A stretch of 47,968 bases of DNA from Oscillatoriaceae cyanobacterium Prado104 (GTDB taxonomy: Bacteria > Cyanobacteriota > Cyanobacteriia > Cyanobacteriales > Microcoleaceae): contig JALOON010000044.1 in NCBI GenBank assembly GCA_025454405.1, forward strand, positions 1 through 47,968. Reading direction: 5' to 3'. The notes beneath the pieces were generated by a model. The model was not told the origin of the DNA, did no database searches, and worked only from the letters and a program-made list of their open reading frames with translations. Position 1 is the stretch's first letter, and the number at the start of each line of letters is the position of its first letter. Below, in pieces: positions 28,875 through 36,700 of this stretch. The translations under genes were made by a program, and so were the position numbers.

Positions 28875-29225
28875 CTACCAGTATCTTTTGACGGCGTTGT
28901 TTTCGGCTGCAAAACTTTCGACATTCTCACAGATCTCAAAAACCCTGTCGAGTTGGCTGAGTTCTAGAATCATTCTCACGCCGGGGCAAACTGAACACAG
29001 ACTGAATCTTCTGTTCAGACTTTTTGCTTGTTTGAGACCCGAAACCAGCGCCATCAAGCCAGCGCTGTCCAGAAATTTTACCTGCGCCAAGTCTACGGCT
29101 ACTCCTACAACTCCAGGAGCTGAAATTGCTGAGCTTAGTTGGCGTTGGAATTGACCTGCTGTCGCTGCGTTTAGTTGGTCTAGGGAGAGGACTGCAATCG
29201 GTTGTTCGGCGAGAAGTGTCTGCAT
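28875..29225 (-). CDS. STAS-domain anti-sigma-factor antagonist-like protein
   Basis: This 116-residue protein is a single STAS domain of the SpoIIAA/RsbV type. The signature is VDLAQVKFLDSAGLMALVSGL, with the phospho-accepting serine S54 in LDSAGL, followed by a strand and helix (RFSLCSVCPGVRMILELSQLDRVFEIC). Such proteins bind a partner anti-sigma kinase or a sensor and are controlled by phosphorylation of this serine. No RsbW-type kinase or PP2C phosphatase is adjacent, so the partner is unknown. It lies divergent to the small gene at 29609. Confidence 0.9.
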   Translation of the reverse strand: MQTLLAEQPIAVLSLDQLNAATAGQFQRQLSSAISAPGVVGVAVDLAQVKFLDSAGLMALVSGLKQAKSLNRRFSLCSVCPGVRMILELSQLDRVFEICENVESFAAENNAVKRYW

Positions 29226-29608
29226 TGGTCAAACCTCTGTTTTGTTGCGTAATTTCAACTAATGTGCTGGACGGCTGTGAGCCTAAACCTACTTGATATC
29301 CCTGAGCGTAACTTGGTGTTGCTACCGCCGACTAGCTCGATCGAGTAATTTTGACTAAGTTTACTAAATCTTTATTAAATTCCCCTCTTTTATTAAAGTT
29401 TATGCAAACAAAAGTAAGCTATTATACTATTTGTTGTCTCCGGCAGGAGATGGAATATTTGCTGTTTTAACAACTGCGATCGACAACACCCTATCTGACG
29501 GAGAAAGTCAAGAATGTAATTGAAATCACCGCTAGATCCCGATCTCGATCGCACCGAGATTATCTGATTTAGACAAAAATTTAAATATAGAGAGTTCTAG
29601 AATATACT
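29226..29608. other. Divergent intergenic region with a possible promoter and hairpin
   Basis: TATACT (29424-29429) could be a -10 box read rightwards. It is followed by a small hairpin, TCTCC-GGCA-GGAGA (29437-29450), and a leader of about 160 nt before the next ATG. A fitting -35 box is not clear. No gene is seen. Confidence 0.4.
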
Positions 29609-29803
29609 ATGCAAGCAACTCACGGTATTCGCAAACTTGTTGAAAAAGCCCTGTATATCAAGCGTTTGACCCCTGACATCGAAAATGAGATCAACTACGA
29701 ACTCACCCGATTGGGCTACATCTCCGATATAGATTATGAGGCTTTAGAGTTATTAATGGATGAAATGGATGCGGGTCGGATTCAATTGGTATCGAGCCGT
29801 TAA
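29609..29803 (+). CDS. Small conserved-type cyanobacterial protein, unknown function
   Basis: This 64-residue acidic protein is predicted to be mostly helical (LVEKALYIKRLTPDIENEINYEL; DYEALELLMDEMDAG). It has no signal peptide, membrane segment or cysteine. It resembles the short all-helical hypothetical proteins common in filamentous cyanobacteria, but no function is recognised. The ribosome site is weak (GAGAG about 14 bp upstream). It stands alone with long non-coding DNA on both sides, which suggests its own regulated transcript. Confidence 0.7.
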   Translation: MQATHGIRKLVEKALYIKRLTPDIENEINYELTRLGYISDIDYEALELLMDEMDAGRIQLVSSR

Positions 29804-30490
29804 AGGTCGATCGAAACTCTGGAAAAATCTTCCGAAAGTATGGGGGAGATTCCTGCAATGCGAAATATTGCCCGCGATAAAATTAGCGGTTTTTGAGGCC
29901 GATTGTCGAGTTTAAATAAATTTGTCACTCTTGAGGGTTGACAATACGTAAGTATTGTGAAATTCCTCACAGTTTAAGTTAAATTAACAGTTAGATCGAG
30001 TTGGCAGGCAACTCTTGCACGGGCGATCGGCTAAACTAATACGGTTGTCCGATCTTGTAAAGTCCGCAGTTTCAGACTTATTAGCAACGAACTATAGGGG
30101 CTGCCGGGGCAATGCGGGCGATCGCAACGGCAGAAATAGTTACAGCAATAGTTTAAGATGCATCCGGGACTGAGCTACATTTCAAGCTGTTGACAGCAGG
30201 ATTCGCGCATCTGTTCCACAAAAAAAGTTGATTTTTGGTGGGGACTGCTTCTAGCTGATTTATTTCTCTTCAGCCTGCTAGGACTCAGTTCCGCAACAAA
30301 ACTCAATTTTTCGGCAGAGTCGCCGGCAACAGACGCGCAAGTTGCTTGATTCCGTGCTGGATTTTGTAAAGTTTTGTAAAAAAAATTGTCAGTTCGCGTA
30401 AAACAAGGCCGATTTTCCCGATAGCTTAAATAGGGGGAAGCAAACGCTGCCGGAGATTGTCGGTCAGCTTATATCAAAATTAAATACAAT
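29804..30490. other. 687-bp intergenic region with one dyad
   Basis: The only clear structure is ACAATAC-GTAA-GTATTGT (29941-29958), whose left arm overlaps TTGACA (29938-29943), as an operator over a promoter would. The remainder is unique sequence without an open frame of good quality. A small RNA is possible but not supported. Confidence 0.4.
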
Positions 30491-30709
30491 ATGCCGATCG
30501 AACCTGAAAGCACCGAGACCTCGGTAAGTCGTGTTTTTGCCAAAATCGAGAGTTTGTTGACTCAGGCTTGGCAAGAGACAGGTTACGGAAGTCTGACTAT
30601 CGAGAGCGAAAAAATCAGCCCAACTAAAATTAAAGTAATTATCCGAGGTTCTACTCACTATCGATACGTAATTTCGCGGGACGACGTACAGCAGAGTTCG
30701 GGTAATTGA
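30491..30709 (+). CDS. Small protein of unknown function
   Basis: This 72-residue protein has an amphipathic N-terminal helix (VFAKIESLLTQAWQETG) and then beta-strands (YGSLTIESEKISPTKIKVIIRG and YRYVIS). The alternation of strand and turn with normal codon use supports a real gene. No membrane or signal segment is visible and the family is not recognised. It lies 470 bp before the CRISPR array in the same direction, with no sign that it is a Cas protein: it is too short and lacks Cas2-, Cas6- or Csm2-like motifs. Confidence 0.6.
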   Translation: MPIEPESTETSVSRVFAKIESLLTQAWQETGYGSLTIESEKISPTKIKVIIRGSTHYRYVISRDDVQQSSGN

Positions 30710-31179
30710 CATACTCACCACCTGTTCAGAAACCCGGTCGATCGATGCTTGTTGAGAATGGTGCAAGATCTGAGGTACATCGAACATACTGCCGCCAGGT
30801 GCGTCGGCCGATGGGCTGCCAGCTCTAATTGGAGGCGGCGCTGCTTTGAACATCCGGTTTCCAAGCTTGACATTATTGCTTCAAGCCTTTATTGTGTAAG
30901 GATGGCGAAAGCTAAGAACTTTGAAAACTGCATAGATTTGGCAAGCGATTTTGTACTGGCATCGAGCGGTTTGCTTGTTTCCAACCGCACCGACGCAGGT
31001 AGCGCGATCGCTCAAACATCGATTTTGTGTTGAGGTGCGTCGATTGGCGTAGCTGCAAGGGTTTGAGGAGGTTCGATCGAGTGCTTGTTGAACTTGACCC
31101 CCCGTTTATTGAGAGTCAATAACAGGTGCGTCGATTTGTCGCCTGAAACGCTTGCTTGGTAAGGGCTTGTACGCGAACT
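30710..31179 (+). promoter_or_regulatory. CRISPR leader region
   Basis: This non-coding stretch precedes the first repeat. It holds three direct copies of AGGTGCGTCG (30797, 31033, 31134) and a hairpin GCTTGA...TCAAGC near 30868-30890. The leader side is set by the conserved repeats here, the degenerate last repeat at the other end, and the GGAAAC repeat ends pointing right. No exact promoter could be assigned. Confidence 0.5.
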
Positions 31180-32382
31180 CTTTCCTAAACCACTTCCCCG
31201 CAAGGGGATGGAAACGATTACCAGCCGCAGTTAAAAAGTTGTGTCAACTTTCCTAAACCACTTCCCCGCAAGGGGATGGAAACGCCAGGTTTTCCCGGCT
31301 GGGACATCAAACGTTTCCGTACGGCTTTCCTAAACCACTTCCCCGCAAGGGGATGGAAACAACGGTATCGTCCTCCTCATCCGGCGAAAGCCGGGAGTCT
31401 TTCCTAAACCACTTCCCCGCAAGGGGATGGAAACAAGGTGGAACAGAAGTGGATGTTGACGAAAACCTTTCCTAAACCACTTCCCCGCAAGGGGATGGAA
31501 ACGTTTCGGAACTTATCTAGAAAAAGATTTGCATTTTGTGCTTTCCTAAACCACTTCCCCGCAAGGGGATGGAAACCCCTGTCAAAAACAGGGTTATAAA
31601 GTTTCTTTGGTTTCTTTCCTAAACCACTTCCCCGCAAGGGGATGGAAACGTTTGAGTCGATTTCTCTCTGACCAATTCAAACCTTTCCTAAACCACTTCC
31701 CCGCAAGGGGATGGAAACTCCCGTAAGAGGGACTGCTGCAACGGCTGCAGAAGTCGGGGCCTTTCCTAAACCACTTCCCCGCAAGGGGATGGAAACGCTT
31801 TGCCCAACTTTGAGACCTGCAAACATCGCACCCTTTCCTAAACCACTTCCCCGCAAGGGGATGGAAACAAATTCCCCGATGCGTTCGTACGACACACGTC
31901 ATACTTTCCTAAACCACTTCCCCGCAAGGGGATGGAAACCGTTGGCTAGGGTTTGTCCGGAGATATTGTCAGGTCCCTTTCCTAAACCACTTCCCCGCAA
32001 GGGGATGGAAACTTTTTTGCTGTTTCTCCCAACTATTGCTAGTTAAGATCTTTCCTAAACCACTTCCCCGCAAGGGGATGGAAACCTTGATGTAAACCGC
32101 CTTCAGTGAATTTGAAACTCACCCTTTCCTAAACCACTTCCCCGCAAGGGGATGGAAACTTTATTTTGACTTCTAGCCAAAACTTAGTCTAACTTTACTT
32201 TCCTAAACCACTTCCCCGCAAGGGGATGGAAACAAACAACATAACGTTCACCTGTGATAAAAAGTAAAGTACACTTTCCTAAACCACTTCCCCGCAAGGG
32301 GATGGAAACGGGCATATCCCACATGGTCGGGTGCAATCCGTGTCTACTTTCCTAAACCACTTCCCCGCAAGGGGACGGAAAT
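31180..32382 (+). CRISPR. CRISPR array, 17 repeats and 16 spacers
   Basis: The 36-bp repeat begins CTTTCCTAAACCA, continues CTTCCCCGCAAGGGG and ends ATGGAAAC. Repeats start at 31180, 31248, 31325, 31399, 31467, 31541, 31614, 31683, 31761, 31833, 31904, 31977, 32050, 32124, 32198, 32274 and 32347. The first 16 are identical; the last differs at two positions (ACGGAAAT end), marking the distal end. Spacers are 32-42 bp. The repeat RNA folds a 5-bp stem, UCCCC/GGGGA, closed by a GCAA (GNRA) tetraloop, and the 8-nt tag would be AUGGAAAC. Repeats of this type in cyanobacteria usually go with type III (or I-D/III) systems. No cas gene occurs in the window, so the system type is inference. Confidence 0.97.
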
Positions 32383-32398
32383 GTCTTCAAAGAAGTAG

Positions 32399-32463
32399 GG
32401 GTGAAGCATTTGGGCGACAATTTATGCCAAAAACCTGAGCTTTTCTGTCCAAATGCTTCACCC
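32399..32463. mobile_element. MITE-like 65-bp element beside the CRISPR array
   Basis: GGGTGAAGCATTTGG (32399-32413) and its exact complement (32449-32463) enclose 35 bp. It lies 16 bp after the last CRISPR repeat. There is no coding capacity. It is probably a miniature inverted-repeat element or a strong hairpin ending array transcription. Confidence 0.6.
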
Positions 32464-32595
32464 GGAACCGATCGAGAGCGATCGATCGCATAAAATCTAA
32501 TTTAGTAGATGTCTATTGAACCGCGAAGACGCGAAGAGCGCGAAGAGAAGAGAAAGAAAGAGGTTAAAAGAGTCTGGATTTGTATGTTGAAATAG

Positions 32596-32631
32596 CTTTT
32601 CTAATTTGCTTCCCCGCAAGGGGATTGAAAG
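32596..32631 (+). repeat. Diverged orphan CRISPR repeat
   Basis: This 36-bp piece aligns without gaps to the array repeat at 29 of 36 positions, keeping the CTTCCCCGCAAGGGGAT core but reading CTTTTCTAATTTG before it and TGAAAG after it. It stands alone, 213 bp beyond the array, and may be the last trace of a second array with a sister repeat. Confidence 0.7.
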
Positions 32632-32911
32632 CACGATCGCGCATTCCCATCAGCTTTGAGGTGCACTGACCGAAATTCGATCGCCCTGTCCGAAATGCTA
32701 AATTTCACATCAAAAATTCAAAATAGATTGACGGCGACCCCCCCGAGCGGCTACGCTGTGATGTTATAGGTTGCTTCGCTAAAAGTCGCAGCAGCCCGAT
32801 TCGCCCGAAAATCTAGTCACTGCCCGTTGCTGCGCAAACAGCAACAGACAGCTAACCCCCAAACTGTAACGAGCAGTTCGGAGGTCTACGGAGCATCATA
32901 ACATCTCCGAG
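32632..32911. other. Intergenic region, nothing identified
   Basis: Unique sequence with a few CGATCG sites. No open frame, repeat or RNA gene is recognised. Together with the array end and the two repeats above it makes up the gap between the CRISPR locus and the next gene. Confidence 0.5.
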
Positions 32912-32954
32912 GCCGCCCTGCTTTGTGCTGAAAATGCGGGGCGGCTGGGTTTTT
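32912..32954 (+). terminator. Terminator-like hairpin (possible attenuator) before the 127-residue gene
   Basis: GCCGCCC (32912-32918) pairs with GGGCGGC (32939-32945) and is followed by TGGGTTTTT. It ends 40 bp before the next ATG, so it could end transcription from the left or act as an attenuator. Confidence 0.45.
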
Positions 32955-32994
32955 GAGCTTTCCAGAAAAGCCCAAAAATAACGGAGAAAATCAC

Positions 32995-33378
32995 ATGACT
33001 GAAGAATTCGCGCCCGAGAAAAATACCTCGGCAGAAGTTGCACCCGAGGAAAACACCCCTGAAGAATTAGCGCCCGAGGAAAATATTACTATGGGCGTTA
33101 TCCCCAAATACGATCGCGCTTCGGGCAAAAAAGAGCGAGATATAGTGTGTATCACGATAACTGGCCCGGTGAAGGCTGTGAAAAAGACCATTTTCACGTT
33201 GTACCAACTCGGATTTGCGGAGGTTGATGATTGGAGTCCCGTACAGCGCACTGCAGATCCGAAGCAAATGATTAGCGTGCTAATCCGCCGCCAGCGCGCC
33301 CAAGAGGCCGAACCCCCGCGCCCGCCGCAGCAGAAACAATCGAAACAGCTAGATCGAGATGCTGGAGCGATCGAGTAG
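32995..33378 (+). CDS. Unknown protein with acidic repeated N-terminus
   Basis: This 127-residue product was not recognised. The ATG at 32995 is chosen over an in-frame TTG at 32953, because GGAGA lies 8 bp before it and the TTG falls on the hairpin T-run. Residues 1-32 are three degenerate repeats (EEFAPEKNT, AEVAPEENT, EELAPEENI), probably disordered. Residues about 35-95 are a compact alpha/beta domain (RDIVCITITGPVKAVKKTIFTLYQLGFAEVDDWSPV), suggestive of a small ferredoxin-like fold. The tail is Arg/Pro/Gln-rich. There is no secretion signal. It stands alone and has no obvious link to the CRISPR array. Confidence 0.75.
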   Translation: MTEEFAPEKNTSAEVAPEENTPEELAPEENITMGVIPKYDRASGKKERDIVCITITGPVKAVKKTIFTLYQLGFAEVDDWSPVQRTADPKQMISVLIRRQRAQEAEPPRPPQQKQSKQLDRDAGAIE

Positions 33379-33393
33379 TTTAAGCTAAAAGCT

Positions 33394-33610
33394 TGTACTA
33401 TTCTCAGAAACCGGGTTTCTGGCAGGGATTTTGCAAAAAAGTGTAAATTCTTTGTCAGAAACCCGGTTTCTCGCTGGGCGGTGTACTATTCTCAGAAACC
33501 GGGTTTCTGGCAGGGATTTTGCAAAAAAGTGTAAATTCTTCGTCAGAAACCCGGTTTCTCGCTGGGCGGTAGAGAATTCTTAGAAACCGGGTGTTTGCGA
33601 GAATTTTGCG
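33394..33610. repeat. 88-bp tandem duplication with AGAAACCGGGTTTCT palindromes
   Basis: Two copies (33394-33481 and 33482-33569) differ at one base. Each has CAGAAACCGGGTTTCTGG near its left end and the inverted form GTCAGAAACCCGGTTTCT near its right end. A third, degenerate left half follows to about 33610. Shorter pieces of the same word occur at 3902 and 30728. The rest of 33379-33794 shows no gene. Confidence 0.85.
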
Positions 33611-33794
33611 TTATCGCGCGCGAATTTGGTAAAAAATCCGGTTTTTTCGATCGCGCAACTGTGCGGAACTTTGCGATGGAATTGTTATCATAATTGGAGA
33701 GAGTAAAAGATTTCAACAGGCGATCGGTCCTGCCTTCAATTAACAGTAAATTCCGTTAAGCTGTTGTGCATTTTTTATTTAACATCGATAAAGT

Positions 33795-36700
33795 ATGAAA
33801 TTTTTACCGCAGATGACATTCAGCTTACCGCTCTACGAAGTCTCAGAATTAAAACAAACGAGCGATCGAGAATTGGGGGCGATCGAACTTTTTTCCAAAC
33901 TTTTTTCCCCGATGATAACCAACAGATTTCACGCGATCGAAAAATCAAAAAAACACATCATCTTCATCGATTCGCGAGTGGAAAACTGGCAACAACTCGC
34001 CAGCGGAATCAAACCGAACACAGAAGCAATTATCCTCAACCCGACGAGCGATGGCATAACGCAAATCACCAAAAAATTAGCCCGACACAACAAGCTTGAC
34101 AGCATTCAAATAGTCGCTCACGGCGAACCAGCCAGCCTGCAAATCGGCACGACAAAACTAGACAGCAACAGCATCAAAAAATACAGCAGCCAATTGCAGC
34201 AGTGGCAAAAAGCTTTAATTAAAAACGGAGACATCCTGCTAGTTGCTTGCAGCGTTGCAGCAGGTGAAACTGGCAAGAATTTCGTGCAGCAACTGCGAGA
34301 AATCACGGGTGCAAATATTGCAGCTTCCGCTAATTTTACCGGAAGCACAGCAAAAGGCGGCGACTGGAAATTAGAAGTAGTTGCAGGAGAAGTCACGACT
34401 TGTTTGGCATTTCATCAAGAAGTTCTGGAAACTTACAATTTTGTTCTCAGCACGCTAGTCAACGAAACATTTACGCAAGCGACTGTTAGGGGACCTTGGA
34501 TTTACGGCGGATTAAACGGCGCAGTCTTCGACCCCAATCCAGTCTTTCCCGCCAACACGCAAAGTATTCCCGGTATCACCGCAGGAGTTGCACCTAGCAT
34601 GCTTCCCGGATTGGGAGGCGATACACCGGGTCAAGGGGCTTTGAGATTGACGCCTAGCGCTGCAGCACGCGAAGCTTTTGTCATTTACAACAACACCATC
34701 CCCTCCACAGAAGGCCTGAGAATTACCTTCGATTTCTTTGCTTACAACGGTTCTGGCTTCCCGCAGCCGGGGAACGGTATTAGCTTTTTCCTGATTGACG
34801 GGACGGCTAGCCCGACAGCAGCAGGCGGCTTTGGCGGTTCTTTGGGCTACGCCAACATCAATACTACATTCGTTAACACTCCCGGATTGGTGGGAGGTTA
34901 TTTGGGCATTGGGTTGGATGAGTTTGGGAGTTTTTCTAACAGTAATGAAGGGCGTTCCGGCCCGCTACCGCCAGCAATTCCCGGTTCCTCTTTGGTCGCT
35001 GACAGACCCGATTCAATTACTATCAGGGGAAGTCAAGCAAGCAATTATGCGTTTTTAACAAATGCAATTTCTCCCATAGGTATTGACAACATCCCCACAA
35101 GTATTAGCTTTTTAGATCCTTTAAACTTCAACAATCCTCTAGCTACAAATCGAGAAGCAGCTAAAAGAAGCATTCAAATTATTCTAGATCCGCCGACTTC
35201 AGCAACGCCAAACCGCCTGACAGTTGCTTTAGATTTAAATAATAATGGTTTGTTTGCAGACCCCGGCGAAACTTTAATTGATATTCCAAATCTAGCAACT
35301 ACCAACGGAACAGTACCTGCTAATTTCAAATTTGGTTTTGCCAGTTCGACGGGACTTGCTACTAACACCCACGAAATTCGCAACCTCCTCATCGAAACAG
35401 TAAATCCCGTTCCCGCCAGCCAAACTGATGTTGTTACTATCAAAAGCGGTCCGTCATTAATCCCGCCTGGCGGCAACATTACTTACACGATTGCTACTAC
35501 AAATCAGGGATCTCAACCAGCTAGAGATGTGTTGGTTCAAGACGAAATACCCAGCCTATTGCTTCCTTTTTTCCCATTACTTCCTCCGATCGCGATTACT
35601 GGCGGCGGCACTTATTCGAGCGTGACGCGGAACGTTACCTGGCCGAGAATTCCCGTTCTCAATCCGGGTGAAACTATCACCTACACCGTGACTGTTGGTT
35701 TACCTACCGACCCGTTTCTAAGTATCGGTAGCACGTTTGCCAACGTCGCATACAGCAGCGCGGCAACTTTTGACCCCGACCTTAGCAACAATAACGGTTC
35801 GACGGCGATCGGGCAACAAATAACTACTGTTACCGTTACATTTGCCGACCTCGTTACTACCAAAAGCGGCCCCGTCACGGCTGCTGCTGGTTCAACGATT
35901 ACCTATACAGCGAACACCGCCAACACCGGGCCGGACCCCGCACAAAATGTCGTTATTACTGACAGCATCGTTCCGGGTTTGATTGGAGTTAGCGCATCGG
36001 ACGGCGGCAGTTACGATCCGGTGACGGGTGTGGTTACTTTTGGGACGATCGCATCTTTACCCGTCGGTACAGTGTCTCGCACCATCAGTTTTGTTGCACC
36101 AGCGAACGTTTCTAGCGTCAGCAACACGGCTCGGAGCGGCTCGACAACCCCCGACCCACTACCCTCAAACAACGACGGCAGCAGCACCAACTCTTCTGTT
36201 ACGACAACTATTACGCCCAGCGCGGATATTACCACGACAAAAGTCGGACCGAATGCGGCAAATCCGGGGGCTGCGTTGAGTTTCACGATTATTACAACCA
36301 ACAACGGGCCGAGTACGGCTGTAAATGTGACGATCGCGGACAGCATCAGTCCGGGTTTGACGGGAGTTACGGCATCGGACGGGGGCAGTTACAATCCTGC
36401 AACGGGGATTGTGACTTTTCCGCCACTTCCCACTTTGCCTAACAATAATGTCGTAACTCGGACGATCGGTCTGATAGCACCTCCAGCAGGCATTATCAGC
36501 AACACTGCCAGCAGCTTTTCAGCTACTTTCGATCCCGATCGCGCCAACAACAACAGCGCGACTATCTCTACCACGATCGCCCCTAGCGCTGATGTTGCCA
36601 CCTTCAAAACTGCCCCGAGTATCATCAATGCGGGCGACCAGCTTACCTACACCATTACATCTCAAAATAACGGCCCGATCGCGGCGGCGAACGTGACGAT

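Noticed and set aside
29941..29975. Possible Yfr1-type small RNA (CCTCAC near a dyad)
   Set aside because: The conserved Yfr1 core and flanking hairpins are not present.
30717..30900. TTGACATACTCACC and nearby hairpins, like the left end of an IS200/IS605 element
   Set aside because: No tnpA or tnpB gene, no right end found; the likeness rests on a few words only.
30749..31033. 94-codon frame before the CRISPR array
   Set aside because: No ribosome site, mixed composition, and it covers the leader with its direct repeats; no Cas-like motif.
31404..32046. Open frames of 70-110 codons on both strands with repeated HPLAGKWFRKG or PLPRKGMET-like peptides
   Set aside because: They are translations of the CRISPR repeats, each one repeat-spacer unit long.
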